Source: Alphaproteobacteria bacterium
Lineage (GTDB): Bacteria; Pseudomonadota; Alphaproteobacteria; TMED109
Length of the DNA: 64,000 nt
Assembly (NCBI GenBank): GCA_022825705.1
Contig: JAJDWH010000036.1
Location: 186,001 to 250,000, forward strand
Direction of reading: 5' to 3'
Shown: positions 45,088 to 54,451 of the stretch, in pieces
Position numbering within the stretch: position 1 is the stretch's first letter
How the letters are laid out: the number at the start of each line of letters is the position of its first letter
Translations under genes and position numbers: made by a program
Notes under the pieces: model-generated
The model's database searches: none
Told to the model about the DNA's origin: nothing
Seen by the model: the letters and a program-made list of their open reading frames with translations, nothing else

Positions 45088-46151
45088 GTCTCCCGGTAGA
45101 ACCCGCTCTCGCGGTACCACGCCAGCGCGGACCGAAGCAGAACCGCGATGACGGCTGCAGCCGGCACGGCGACCAGAATTCCGACGAAGCCCAGGAGGGC
45201 ACCCCCCGCGAAGAGGGCAAAGATGGTGCCGACGGGGTGCAGGCCCAGGCGTTCGCCGACCAGCCGGGGGCGTAGCACGTAGTCGTCAACCAGCTGACCA
45301 GCGGCGAAGACGATGCCGGCGACCACGGTCTGCCATGCGGCGCCGAACTCCAGGGCGGCCAGGCCCACCGAAAGCAGCAGGCCGAGGATCGTCCCGACGT
45401 AAGGCACGAAGGAAATGAGGCCCGCGAACAGGCCGATGAGCACGCCGTTCGGGACGCCGATCAAGCCGAGCGCAAGGGCATAGAAACCCGCAAGGAGGGC
45501 GCAACTCGTCGATTGTCCGCGGACGAACCCGGCCAGGACCTGGTCGATTTCGGCGAAGCGGGCGCGCGCGGCCGCCAAGTTGCGGCGCGGCAGCAGCGCG
45601 TCGATGCGCGCCACCAGTTCGTCCCAATCCCGGAGCAGGTACCAGGCCACCAACGGGGTTACCAGCAGCAGCCCGGTGACGTTGATGATGGCCGCGCCGG
45701 ACCGAAACAGGTTTTGCAATGTCGTAAGCGCCCAGACGCCGATCTCCCCACCGAGGAGCGGCAGCAGGTCGTGCGCGCTGCTGCCAAGCTCCCAGCCGAA
45801 GCGATCCGTCAGCAGGTGTCGGATCTGGTCCAGCCACGCCAGGATCCGTCTGATCCGGTCGGGCGCCGTGTCGGCGAACGATTGCGCCTGGTCGACAACC
45901 ACGGGGAGGAGCAGACCGGTGACGGCGAACGCCGCCAGGGTGGCGACGATCAGGACCAGCGTGGTGGCGAGGCTGCGCCCCAGCCCCAGGTCCTCGCACC
46001 GGTCGACGACAGGATCGAGCAGATAGGCGATGGCAGCGCCGAGGATGAACGGCAGAAGAATGGAGGAGAACAGCCACAGGGTTGCGGAGACCGCCACGAA
46101 AAACGCCAGCCAGATCGCGATCACGCCTCGGGGGCCGGACACGAGGGACAT
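45084..46151 (-). CDS. AI-2E transporter family (PerM-like) permease
   Basis: 355 residues from ATG 46151; a TTG three codons upstream overlaps the previous stop. About eight helices: VIAIWLAFFVAVSATLWLFSSILLPFILG at the start, and LYALALGLIGVPNGVLIGLFAGLISFVPYVGTILG, seen in pieces, which includes the conserved PYVG signature. The C-terminal LVGERLGLHPVGTIFALFAGGALLGFVGILVAVPAAA region is also family-typical. Known members export various compounds; the AI-2 link is not general. Confidence 0.92.
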   Translation of the reverse strand: MSLVSGPRGVIAIWLAFFVAVSATLWLFSSILLPFILGAAIAYLLDPVVDRCEDLGLGRSLATTLVLIVATLAAFAVTGLLLPVVVDQAQSFADTAPDRIRRILAWLDQIRHLLTDRFGWELGSSAHDLLPLLGGEIGVWALTTLQNLFRSGAAIINVTGLLLVTPLVAWYLLRDWDELVARIDALLPRRNLAAARARFAEIDQVLAGFVRGQSTSCALLAGFYALALGLIGVPNGVLIGLFAGLISFVPYVGTILGLLLSVGLAALEFGAAWQTVVAGIVFAAGQLVDDYVLRPRLVGERLGLHPVGTIFALFAGGALLGFVGILVAVPAAAVIAVLLRSALAWYRESGFYRET

Positions 46152-46156
46152 GGGAC

Positions 46157-47344
46157 TCAATCGACGACGGGCGGCGCCGGTGGCTCAGGCTCGACCGGCA
46201 CATCGGGAACGGGTGCTGCGACGGGCGGGGGGGCCTCCGTGGCCGCGAACCGCAGCAGCCACGGGTCACCGGCGGTTTCGACCTCCAGTCCGATGGCTGT
46301 CAGAGCTTCACGCACGGCATCAACGGTGCCGCTGTAATGGAGCAAGAGGTCCGAGTGCCGCGTGGTCAGGCGCCGGATCGTGACGTGGGCAAGGCGACTG
46401 GAGCGCTGGACCTCGGTCAGCAGGCGACGCCACTCGCGGAAATCTCCGAACTCGGCGCGTACGGCGACGATCCCGTCGGCGGCGCGCCGGTCACGAACCG
46501 ACTGGATCCAGAGATCCGCTGCCGCCCGGGCGGTGGTCATGGCCGTGCGCCCAAGAAAGTCTGCGCCCGATTCATCGACAGCGCGGCGCAACTGGAACCG
46601 CAGCGGGTCCCCGATCGGCTGCCCCCGATCGGTCAGGATTACGGACACGGTCACCTGCCTCCCTTCGGCAACCTGGTCGGCCCGGATCAGCAGGGCGTGG
46701 GTTACACCGTAGCGTCGGGCGAGTCCCGCGATCCGGTCCGTCTGTCCGCCGGCAGCTTCGGCAACGGAAAGCGCGGAGACATCGCCGAGCTCGCCGTGTG
46801 GGACCAGCAGCGGGATGAAGTCACCTGCACTCGGTCGGTTTGCCCAGATGTCGAGCCACGGATTGTTGTCCCACAGGGTCAGTTGGCCGCCTTGGCCGAG
46901 GAGCGGGATCAGCAGGTGGGTGGGGGGACGGTGTTCCTCGAAGATGAGATCCAGCTCGCCCATCAGGTTGCGCACCCGGTCGCGATCGAACTGCACTTCA
47001 ATCGTTGCGCGGTAGCGATTGGCCGCGATCCGCTCGTTCTGCACCGAATAGCCGGTGACGAACCGGGACGGGTTTGCGCGGACATCGTCAGGGATCCGGG
47101 CCACATCTTCTTTCAGGAGCAGCCACTGCAGCAGTCGGTCGAACGCCACACGCTCACCGGAGCGGAGTGCGGCGGCTCGCGCCGTACTGCCGTCCGTTCC
47201 GGTCTCGTCGACCGCGATGCCCCCGACCGTGTAGATGTCGGCGGCATCCTGGGCTGCAGCGGGACTGCAGACGCTTCCCGCCATCCAGAACAGCCAGGCG
47301 CCGACAAGCGTCGGAAGCGCTCGACTACGCGTCAAATTTTGCAT
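46157..47344 (-). CDS. Exported DUF2066 domain protein
   Basis: 395 residues from ATG 47344 with a signal peptide (RSRALPTLVGAWLFWMAG, cleavage near AAAQ-D). The DUF2066 part begins YTVGGIAVDETGTDGSTARAAALRSGERVAFDRLL, seen in pieces, and includes NRYRATIEVQFDRDRVRNLM. A C-terminal part (about 200-360) looks like a second alpha-beta domain with VEVETAGDPWLLRF near the end, then a proline-rich tail (PPPVAAPVPDVPVEPEPPAP). The function of the family is unknown. Its adjacency to purM, the PerM-like gene and hdaA is a known alphaproteobacterial arrangement. Confidence 0.85.
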   Translation of the reverse strand: MQNLTRSRALPTLVGAWLFWMAGSVCSPAAAQDAADIYTVGGIAVDETGTDGSTARAAALRSGERVAFDRLLQWLLLKEDVARIPDDVRANPSRFVTGYSVQNERIAANRYRATIEVQFDRDRVRNLMGELDLIFEEHRPPTHLLIPLLGQGGQLTLWDNNPWLDIWANRPSAGDFIPLLVPHGELGDVSALSVAEAAGGQTDRIAGLARRYGVTHALLIRADQVAEGRQVTVSVILTDRGQPIGDPLRFQLRRAVDESGADFLGRTAMTTARAAADLWIQSVRDRRAADGIVAVRAEFGDFREWRRLLTEVQRSSRLAHVTIRRLTTRHSDLLLHYSGTVDAVREALTAIGLEVETAGDPWLLRFAATEAPPPVAAPVPDVPVEPEPPAPPVVD

Positions 47345-47444
47345 GGCATCAAATATAAATGCATGGTGATTCGCCGGTGGCTGCGCCGCCGGCCGACGCC
47401 AGCCTAGCCCTTTGGGGATCTCCACGGAGTGACCACGTGCGTCG

Positions 47445-48512
47445 ATGACAGGTTCCAAGCAGTACACCTACTCAGGGGCGGGCGTCGACACCAGCGCCGC
47501 TGAGCGGCTGCTGGCCCGGCTGGCGCCGCTGGTCCGCACGACTGCCCGGGCCGGGACGACCGGCGACCTCGGCGGCTTCGGCGCGGTCTACGATCTCCAG
47601 CGCGAGGGATTCCGGGACCCGTTGCTCGTGGCCGCGACCGACGGGGTTGGGACCAAGCTGCTGCTCGCGGAATCGGTCGGCAGGCACAACGGAATCGGGA
47701 TCGACCTCGTTGCGATGTCCGTCAATGATCTCCTGGTGCAGGGCGCGCAGCCGCTCTTCTTTCTCGATTACTTCGCGACCGGCCGCCTCGACCCCGAGCA
47801 CGCGTTCCAGGTGCTGCAGGGGGTGGTTGAGGGTTGCCGACGGGCCGGATGTGCGCTGGCGGGTGGCGAAACGGCCGAACTGCCTGGCCTCTACTCGGGC
47901 CGGACCTACGACCTTGCCGGTTTCGCAGTGGGGGCGGTTGAACGGGACCGCGTGCTCCCTCGCCATGATCTCGAGCCGGGGGATATCGTGCTGGCGCTGG
48001 AGAGCGACGGACTGCATGCCAACGGCTTCTCGCTGGTGCGGGCGATCGTCGGCGGGGAACGACTCGACCTGGCCGGCCCAGCCCCCTTCGCGCCAGACCG
48101 GTCCCTGGGCGAGGCGCTCCTCGATCCGACCCGGATCTACGTGCGCGAACTCCTGCCGGTGCTGGCCACCGGCACCGTCAAGGCGTTGGCGCATATCACC
48201 GGCGGCGGCATCACCGCCAATCTGGCGCGCGTACTCCCGACCGGCACGCAGGTCACGCTCGACGGCGCCGCCCTGCGCCTGCCACCGCTGTTCGACTGGC
48301 TCCGCGCGGCCGGCGGGTTGAACGCCGACACCCTGTTCGGCACGTTCAATTGCGGCGCCGGGATGCTGCTCGTCGCGCCATCCGCCGCGGCCGAGCGGAT
48401 CCGGCAAGACCTCGAAGGGAACGGGGTGCGTGCCTGGCCGGTGGGAACGGTGAGCGCGGGCGATGGGCCGGCAGTGGCCATCGAGCGCCCGGAGTCCGCG
48501 TGGCAGTACTGA
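47445..48512 (+). CDS. purM: Phosphoribosylformylglycinamidine cyclo-ligase (AIR synthetase)
   Basis: Fifth step of purine synthesis: ATP-dependent ring closure of FGAM to AIR. 355 residues from ATG 47445. Motifs: YTYSGAGVDTSAAERL, GFGAVYDLQREGFRDPLLVAATDGVGTKLLLA, seen in pieces, MSVNDLLVQGAQPLFFLDYFATG, CALAGGETAELPGLYSG, ITGGGITANLARVLP and NCGAGMLLV. The 100-bp region shared with the divergent DUF2066 gene holds an AT-rich patch with the heptamer TGCATGG twice. purN overlaps its end. Confidence 0.96.
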   Translation: MTGSKQYTYSGAGVDTSAAERLLARLAPLVRTTARAGTTGDLGGFGAVYDLQREGFRDPLLVAATDGVGTKLLLAESVGRHNGIGIDLVAMSVNDLLVQGAQPLFFLDYFATGRLDPEHAFQVLQGVVEGCRRAGCALAGGETAELPGLYSGRTYDLAGFAVGAVERDRVLPRHDLEPGDIVLALESDGLHANGFSLVRAIVGGERLDLAGPAPFAPDRSLGEALLDPTRIYVRELLPVLATGTVKALAHITGGGITANLARVLPTGTQVTLDGAALRLPPLFDWLRAAGGLNADTLFGTFNCGAGMLLVAPSAAAERIRQDLEGNGVRAWPVGTVSAGDGPAVAIERPESAWQY

Positions 48513-49150
48513 ACGTGGCCGTGCTCGCCTCCGGGCGCGGCTCCAACCTGCAGGCGCTGCTCGACCGGGCCGCCGTCGCGGCCGGTGCCGGGTTTCGGAT
48601 TGCTCTCGTGGTGTCTGATCAGCCGGGTGCGGCGGCGCTTGAGCGCGCCGCGACTGCAGGTGTTTCCGCGGTGGCCATCGAGCCCGCGGCGGGTGAGCGG
48701 CGCGCGGCATTTGACGCCCGGCTTTCCGTCGTCCTTGAACGCGCGGGCGCGGAGCTGATTTGCCTGGCGGGCTTCATGCGGATTCTCGGTCCGGCCTTTG
48801 TCGATCGCTGGCGCGGCCGCCTGATCAACATCCATCCATCACTGTTGCCGGCGTATCCCGGGCTGGACACGCACGCACGCGTGCTGCGTGACGGCGGCGT
48901 TCGACGTCACGGGTGCACGGTGCACTGGGTCCGCTCGGAGGTGGATGCCGGTCCCGTCATCGCCCAGGCGGCAGTACCGGTTCGGCCAGGCGACGATCCG
49001 GCGACTCTGGCCGCCCGTGTCCTGTCTGCCGAGCACGGGCTCTATCCGGAGGTGGTGGCCGCTATCGCGGCCGGTCGGCTCAGCGATCCTGGAGGAATCG
49101 GGCCGGGTGGGCCGGTTCAGCCAACGATGTCGAGCGCGGAGAAGAAGTAG
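48500..49150 (+). CDS. purN: Phosphoribosylglycinamide formyltransferase (GART)
   Basis: Adds the formyl group from 10-formyl-THF to GAR in purine synthesis. GTG 48500 overlaps the last 13 bp of purM and gives 216 residues; GTG 48515 is a possible later start. Landmarks: [34 protein letters not shown], catalytic [17 protein letters not shown] (Asn, His), [24 protein letters not shown] (catalytic Asp). The C-terminus ([19 protein letters not shown]) runs 34 bp into the 3' end of the convergent holC-ndk gene. Confidence 0.95.
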   Translation: MAVLNVAVLASGRGSNLQALLDRAAVAAGAGFRIALVVSDQPGAAALERAATAGVSAVAIEPAAGERRAAFDARLSVVLERAGAELICLAGFMRILGPAFVDRWRGRLINIHPSLLPAYPGLDTHARVLRDGGVRRHGCTVHWVRSEVDAGPVIAQAAVPVRPGDDPATLAARVLSAEHGLYPEVVAAIAAGRLSDPGGIGPGGPVQPTMSSAEKK

Positions 49151-50100
49151 GCGATCTCGCGGGCGGCCGACGCAGGCGAATCCGACCCGTGGATCGCGTT
49201 CTGCTCGATCGAGGATCCAAAGTCCTTCCGAAGCGTCCCGGGGTCGGCGTCGCCCGGATCGGTGGCACCCATCACCTGGCGGTTGCGCACGATCGCGTCC
49301 TCGCCTTCCAGGACCTGGACCACCACCGGTCCGGAGGTCATGAAGTCGCAAAGCGACTGGAAGAACGGGCGCTCCTGGTGCTCCGCATAGAAGCCCTCGG
49401 CAGCGGCCCGCGTCAGCTGGAGGCGTCGCTGTGCGACGACCCGCAGACCCGCCGCCTCCAGCCGGGCAACGATGCTTCCGGTCACGTTGGCCTGCGTGGC
49501 GTCGGGCTTGATGATCGACAGGGTGCGTTCGACGGACGCCGGCTCTCGGCGGGGCGGCCCGTCGTCGCCGGAGCTAGTGGCCGCGGCATCGTCGGTGTCG
49601 GACTCGTTAGCCTCGGGCCCTTCCGTCGCGGCCGCGGGGGCAGCCTCGGCCGACGCTGCCGCGCGCTCCCACCGGCCCTCGTCGGTCTGGACCGACCACT
49701 GCAGGCCGCCGGAATCCGAGCGGGCCCGTCCGAACGCCTCGGCCGACCGCGTGGCTTCCGGGTCGGTCGCGTCGTAGAGCATGCAGACCCGCTGGAACGC
49801 GTCGGCATCCGAATCGTCCGCACCGTCCAGCAGCACCAGCAACTGCGCATGGTTGGGCACGCCCGTGGTCGTGGTGAGGAAGACAGGCAGCTCCTCGGGA
49901 TGATCGTCGCCGTCCGCACCATGTGGAAGGAACGCGGTTCCTCCCTCCCACAGGCTGGCATTGAGCGCCTCGATCCGCTCCGCATCCGGGGAGCGGACCA
50001 CGGCCCGCATGTCCTGCCGCAAGGCCGCGTGCAGCAGCTTCGGGACTACCGATCCGACGGGCTGCGTGCAGCCGTAGAGGTGGATCTGCGGTCCACTCAT
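49117..50100 (-). CDS. Fusion of DNA polymerase III subunit chi (HolC) and nucleoside diphosphate kinase
   Basis: One uninterrupted frame of 327 residues joins two enzymes usually coded separately. Residues 1 to about 146 are HolC-like: the opening [62 protein letters not shown], and [14 protein letters not shown] with [12 protein letters not shown]. Residues 147-187 form an Ala/Glu/Asp/Ser-rich linker. Residues 188-327 are Ndk: [38 protein letters not shown], and the phosphoryl-accepting NAIHGSDS (His304). All key Ndk residues seem present, so both activities are plausible. Upstream pepA overlaps by 4 bp. Alphaproteobacteria often have pepA, holC and ndk adjacent, which explains the origin of the fusion. 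Unusual. Confidence 0.9.
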   Translation of the reverse strand: MSGPQIHLYGCTQPVGSVVPKLLHAALRQDMRAVVRSPDAERIEALNASLWEGGTAFLPHGADGDDHPEELPVFLTTTTGVPNHAQLLVLLDGADDSDADAFQRVCMLYDATDPEATRSAEAFGRARSDSGGLQWSVQTDEGRWERAAASAEAAPAAATEGPEANESDTDDAAATSSGDDGPPRREPASVERTLSIIKPDATQANVTGSIVARLEAAGLRVVAQRRLQLTRAAAEGFYAEHQERPFFQSLCDFMTSGPVVVQVLEGEDAIVRNRQVMGATDPGDADPGTLRKDFGSSIEQNAIHGSDSPASAAREIAYFFSALDIVG

Positions 50101-51593
50101 TCAAGGTTGTCCGCGACGTAGCGATCCAGCAGGCGCACGCCGAAGGCGGTCCCTCCGGGAGGAACCAGGGGCCGTCCGCGGGTCCGCCAGGTGACGCCGG
50201 CGATATCCAGATGGGCCCACGGGATGCCGTCGATGAAGCGCTCCAGGAGCTTGGCGCCGGCGATGCTGCCGGCGTAGCGGCCGGAGCCCACGTTTTTCAT
50301 GTCGGCGATACGCGACTCGATGTGCCGGTCATATTCACTGTCGAGCGGGAAACGCCAGATCTTCTCATTCACCGCGTCGCCGGCAGCACCGAGGCGGTCG
50401 GCCAGCTGGTCATCGTTGCAGAACAGCCCGGCCCGCTCCTGACCCAGCGCCACGAGGATGGCGCCGGTCAGCGTCGCGAGGTCGATCACCGCCTTCGGCT
50501 TGAACTTCTGCTGTGCGTACCAAAGGGCGTCGGCGAGCACGAGCCGGCCCTCCGCGTCCGTATTGATCACCTCGATCGTCTGGCCGTTCATGGTGGTGAC
50601 GACATCGCCAGGACGCTGTGCCGTGCCGGACGGCATGTTCTCCACCAGTCCGACCACGCCCACGACATGCGCTTTCGCCTTCCGGCCCGCGATCGCCTTC
50701 ATGGTGCCGAGCACCACGCCGGCGCCCCCCATGTCCCACTTCATGTCTTCCATCGATGCCGACGGCTTGATCGAGATCCCGCCCGTGTCAAATGTCACGC
50801 CCTTGCCGACTAGTGCGAGATCGGGTCGTGTGGTCCGGCGCCCGCGCCAGCGGAGAGTCACCACCCTCGGCTCGTTGGCGCTGCCCTGGGCCACCCCGAG
50901 CAAGGCGCCCATGCCCAGCGCTTTCAACCGGGCCGGCGCCAGCACGTCCACCTCGACCCCGAGCGGGCGCAGGCTGCGGGCAGCCGCGGCGAGTTGCACG
51001 GGGGTCAGGATGTTGGCCGGTTCGGAGACCAGGTCGCGCGTGAAGAAGACCCCGTCGGCGATCCGGTCGAGTGCCGCAAAACGTTTTTCCGCTGCGCCGA
51101 CCGGGTCGGCCGTCACGGCGACGGCGTTGGTGACGGGTTTCTGCTCGTCCTTGAGCCGGGTGTGGTACCGGTCGAAACGGTAGCTCTGCAGGCGGATGCC
51201 GTAGGCGATCTGGGCGGCGGCCTCCGGCGCGTCCACCGACACCCCGGCCGGCAGGTCCGCGAACACCGTCGCCCGGGCCACCCGGTGCCGGTCAAGCGCC
51301 TGCGCAATGGCCGCGCCGATCCGCGCCATGGCTTCCGCATCGACTTTCGCAACATCGTTCAGTCCGACCAGCATGACGCTGTCCGCCGCGATTCCGGCCG
51401 GTGCCGGAAACAGCATGGTCTTGCCGAAGCTCGCCTGGAAGCGGTGGGCCTTGGCCCCTTTCAGCAGCGCACCCTTGAGGCGCCGGTCAAGGTCTCGACC
51501 GCTGGCGGAAAGCTTGCCGCCTTTGCCGACGGCGACGACAACCGCACCGCTCCGGGGCAGCGACGGCTTGATGAAACTTAAGTCAATGGACAT
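50097..51593 (-). CDS. pepA: Leucyl aminopeptidase (M17)
   Basis: Cytosolic zinc/manganese aminopeptidase; in some bacteria also a DNA-binding accessory factor. ATG 51593 gives 498 residues. The N-terminal macro-like domain ([27 protein letters not shown], seen in pieces) precedes the catalytic domain with [30 protein letters not shown], seen in pieces, [17 protein letters not shown] (metal ligands and signature) and [14 protein letters not shown]. The stop overlaps the holC-ndk ATG, so the two are translationally coupled. Confidence 0.96.
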   Translation of the reverse strand: MSIDLSFIKPSLPRSGAVVVAVGKGGKLSASGRDLDRRLKGALLKGAKAHRFQASFGKTMLFPAPAGIAADSVMLVGLNDVAKVDAEAMARIGAAIAQALDRHRVARATVFADLPAGVSVDAPEAAAQIAYGIRLQSYRFDRYHTRLKDEQKPVTNAVAVTADPVGAAEKRFAALDRIADGVFFTRDLVSEPANILTPVQLAAAARSLRPLGVEVDVLAPARLKALGMGALLGVAQGSANEPRVVTLRWRGRRTTRPDLALVGKGVTFDTGGISIKPSASMEDMKWDMGGAGVVLGTMKAIAGRKAKAHVVGVVGLVENMPSGTAQRPGDVVTTMNGQTIEVINTDAEGRLVLADALWYAQQKFKPKAVIDLATLTGAILVALGQERAGLFCNDDQLADRLGAAGDAVNEKIWRFPLDSEYDRHIESRIADMKNVGSGRYAGSIAGAKLLERFIDGIPWAHLDIAGVTWRTRGRPLVPPGGTAFGVRLLDRYVADNLE

Positions 51594-51641
51594 GGGCGAG
51601 GTTCCGATGGTGGGCCGGGAGGTGTCCGGCACGTTCCGGGG

Positions 51642-51749
51642 TCAGTAGTTGAGGACCTGTACCAACACGTAGATGGCCGCTGCGGCGAACACGATCGTGC
51701 CGATTGTGACCCAAACCAGGCTCCGGTCGTTGGAAGGTGAATTAGCCAT
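51642..51749 (-). CDS. Very small single-helix membrane protein
   Basis: 35 residues from ATG 51749: a short polar start (MANSPSNDRS) and one hydrophobic helix (LVWVTIGTIVFAAAAIYVLV) ending QVLNY. It is 48 bp upstream of pepA on the same strand. It is too small to assign to a family; the clean helix and start favour a real gene over chance, but codon evidence is minimal. Confidence 0.5.
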   Translation of the reverse strand: MANSPSNDRSLVWVTIGTIVFAAAAIYVLVQVLNY

Positions 51750-52159
51750 GAGAGGTTCCCTGTCATCGGCGTTGCTGCGTGGTACGGCTCGCCCGGCAGA
51801 CGGGGCCAGCGGTTCGCAGAATGGAAGCCGGGGCCGCAACTTTCAAGACACGTTGCCGCGCCACGAAACCGCCGTGCCCCGGATCGCGACGTTCATGTTC
51901 GTGACGAGCGACGCCGCCCGGCGACACGCGACGCGCAGGACGGGCACAGTAGCCGAACGCGCGCCGGTCGGCAGGGAAGTGGAGATTTCGCTACGATGCA
52001 AGATGCAATGAGGCGCTTGGGCCGGATACGGTTGCCTGCCTGCTCTGAAGGCGGATGTGCGACCATTTTCCGCGCGTTGTACCCGGGCACCCAGGATTCT
52101 CCCAAGACAGGACAGGGCACGGGTGCGGCCAGCTTGGCCCGATGCGCCCGGAATCGCAC
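51750..52159. other. Divergent intergenic region upstream of maeB
   Basis: 410 bp between the small membrane protein and maeB. A short repeat (ATGCA-AG-ATGCA) lies near 51996-52007. No clear promoter, operator or RNA gene was recognised. Long open frames on the minus strand here are shadows of high-GC sequence. Confidence 0.35.
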
Positions 52160-54433
52160 ATGACCGACCAGACGCCGCTTCACAGCTACACCACCGAGGA
52201 GGCGCTCGAGTTTCATCGTCGCGGCAAGCCGGGCAAGTTGGAAATCGCTCCCACCAAGCCGCTGGTGACGGCCCGCGATCTCTCGCTCGCATATTCGCCC
52301 GGCGTCGCCATTCCCTGCCTGGAAATCGAGCGTGACCCCAGCGCGGCCTTTGACCTGACGTCCAAGGGCAACACCGTGGCCGTGATCTCCAACGGCAGTG
52401 CGGTGCTCGGTCTCGGCAACCTCGGAGCCCTGGCCTCGAAGCCCGTCATGGAGGGCAAGGCCGTCCTGTTCAAGCGCTTTGCGGACATCGACGCGATTGA
52501 TATCGAGGTGGACACCGAAGACGTGGACGAGTTTGTCCAGACCGTTCGGACGGTTGCCCGGAGCTGGGGCGGGATCAACCTCGAGGACGTCAAGGCGCCG
52601 GAGTGCTTCATCATCGAGCAGCAACTGTCCGCCGCGCTCGATATTCCCGTCTTTCACGATGACCAGCACGGCACGGCGATCATCGCGGTTGCCGGGCTGC
52701 TGAACGCACTCGATTTGACCGGTCGGACCCTCGAGAATACGCGCATCGTCATCAACGGCGCCGGAGCGGCGGGGATCGCGTGCGCCGAATTGCTCCAGGC
52801 TATGGGGTGCCAGCCGGGCAGCACCGTGCTCTGCGACCGCTCCGGTGTCATCTACCAGGGTCGGGACGGGGTCAATCAGTGGAAATCCGCCCATGCCGTC
52901 CGCACCAGCGACCGCACGCTTGCGGATGCCCTGAAGGGGGCGGACGTGGCGTTCGGGTTGTCGGCCAAGGGAGCGTTCACCGCGGACATGATGCGGTCGA
53001 TGGCCGAGAAACCGGTCGTCTTTGCGATGGCCAATCCGGACCCGGAGATTCGGCCGGAGGACCTGGCCGAGGTGCGGGAAGACGCGATCGTCGCGACCGG
53101 CCGTTCCGATTACCCGAACCAGGTCAACAACGTTCTGGGATTCCCGTACATCTTCCGGGGCGCGCTCGACGTGCGGGCCTCGACGATCAACATGGAGATG
53201 AAGATTGCCGCGACCGAGGCCCTCGCGGCGCTCGCGCGCGAGGACGTCCCTGACGAGGTGGCGGCGGCCTATGCCGGCCGGACCCTGCGTTACGGTCCGG
53301 AACACATCATTCCCAAGCCATTCGATCCGAGGCTGATTACGCAGATTCCGCCGGCGGTGGCCCAGGCGGCCATCGCCTCCGGCGTTGCCAACCGCCCGAT
53401 TCGTGATGCAGTCGAGTACCAGCGCACACTGGCCACGCGGCTCGACAGGACGGCGTCATTCATGCAGGTACTGGGTGACCGGGTGCGCGCCACGCCGCGG
53501 CGCATGGTGTTTGCCGAGGGGGACGAGAGCCGGATGATCCGCGCGGCTGCGCGCTGGCGGGACGAGGGCTACGGCACCCCGGTGCTCGTGGGCAACGAAG
53601 AGCGCGTGCTGGCGAGCATGGACCGGTTGGGCATCCGGTCGGCCGCCGGCCTGGAAATCCTCAATGCCGCCGTCAGCACGCGTACCGACGCCTACACGGA
53701 CTTTCTGTACGGGCGCCTCGCCCGCAAGGGCTACCTGAGGCGCGACTGCCAACGTCTCGTCAACCGCAACCGCAACGTGTTCTCCGCCTGTGCGGTCGCG
53801 CTCGGCGATGCGGATGCGCTGGTTACCGGCACCACGCGCAATCAGTATTCGGCGCTGGCCGACATCCGCCGGGTCATCGATCCGCCGGCCAACGGCGAGA
53901 TCTTCGGTCTTTCGATCGCGGTGACCGGTGGGCGGACGCTGTTCATCGCCGACAGCACGATCCATGAGACGCCGACGCCGACCCAGCTCGCCGACATCGC
54001 GGTTGGCGCGGCGTCGACTGCGCGCCGCTTCGGTCATGAACCGAAGGTTGCCCTGCTGTCGTTCGCAAACTTCGGTCAGCCCATGAGTCCGGAAACCGAG
54101 CGGGTACGACGGGCTGTCGAGATTCTGGACGAGCGCGAAGCTGATTTCGCCTACGACGGCGAGATGGCGCCGGATATCGCGTTGCGCACCGATCTGCAGG
54201 AGCATTACCCGATTTGCCGACTGGACGGGCCGGCCAACGTGCTGGTAATGCCGGGGTTGCACGCCGCCAGCATTGCCGTCCACCTGTTGTGCGAGACAGG
54301 CGGGTGCCAGATCCTTGGTCCGATGTTGACGGGCCTGACGCATTCGGCGCAAATCACGCGGATGGGCGCACGCGTGTCGGAGATCGTCACGGCCGCCATC
54401 CTGGCGGCGCACGGGGCTGTAGACGGAGACTAG
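52160..54433 (+). CDS. maeB: NADP-dependent malic enzyme with phosphotransacetylase-like C-terminal domain
   Basis: Decarboxylates malate to pyruvate, giving NADPH. ATG 52160 (MTDQTPLHSYTTEEAL) gives 757 residues; an earlier GTG/ATG would add a cysteine-rich lead. N-terminal malic-enzyme domain: LEFHRRGKPGKLEIAPTKPL, YSPGVAIPCLEI, VISNGSAVLGLGNLG, NLEDVKAPECFIIE, VFHDDQHGTAII, INGAGAAGIACAELL. The C-terminal PTA-like domain (about 430-757) has MVFAEGDESRMIRAA and GNEERVLASMDRL. That domain regulates rather than catalyses in studied MaeB enzymes. Separated by 18 bp from phoR. Confidence 0.96.
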   Translation: MTDQTPLHSYTTEEALEFHRRGKPGKLEIAPTKPLVTARDLSLAYSPGVAIPCLEIERDPSAAFDLTSKGNTVAVISNGSAVLGLGNLGALASKPVMEGKAVLFKRFADIDAIDIEVDTEDVDEFVQTVRTVARSWGGINLEDVKAPECFIIEQQLSAALDIPVFHDDQHGTAIIAVAGLLNALDLTGRTLENTRIVINGAGAAGIACAELLQAMGCQPGSTVLCDRSGVIYQGRDGVNQWKSAHAVRTSDRTLADALKGADVAFGLSAKGAFTADMMRSMAEKPVVFAMANPDPEIRPEDLAEVREDAIVATGRSDYPNQVNNVLGFPYIFRGALDVRASTINMEMKIAATEALAALAREDVPDEVAAAYAGRTLRYGPEHIIPKPFDPRLITQIPPAVAQAAIASGVANRPIRDAVEYQRTLATRLDRTASFMQVLGDRVRATPRRMVFAEGDESRMIRAAARWRDEGYGTPVLVGNEERVLASMDRLGIRSAAGLEILNAAVSTRTDAYTDFLYGRLARKGYLRRDCQRLVNRNRNVFSACAVALGDADALVTGTTRNQYSALADIRRVIDPPANGEIFGLSIAVTGGRTLFIADSTIHETPTPTQLADIAVGAASTARRFGHEPKVALLSFANFGQPMSPETERVRRAVEILDEREADFAYDGEMAPDIALRTDLQEHYPICRLDGPANVLVMPGLHAASIAVHLLCETGGCQILGPMLTGLTHSAQITRMGARVSEIVTAAILAAHGAVDGD

Positions 54434-54451
54434 TTCGGGAGCCGCAGCTCT

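Noticed and set aside
47340-47376. Twice-repeated TGCATGG in the purM/DUF2066 divergent region as an operator
   Set aside because: One copy overlaps the DUF2066 start codon itself; the other alone is too short to argue for a regulator site.
51893-53305. A 470-residue minus-strand open frame over the maeB start
   Set aside because: A shadow of maeB; the plus strand has clear malic-enzyme motifs.
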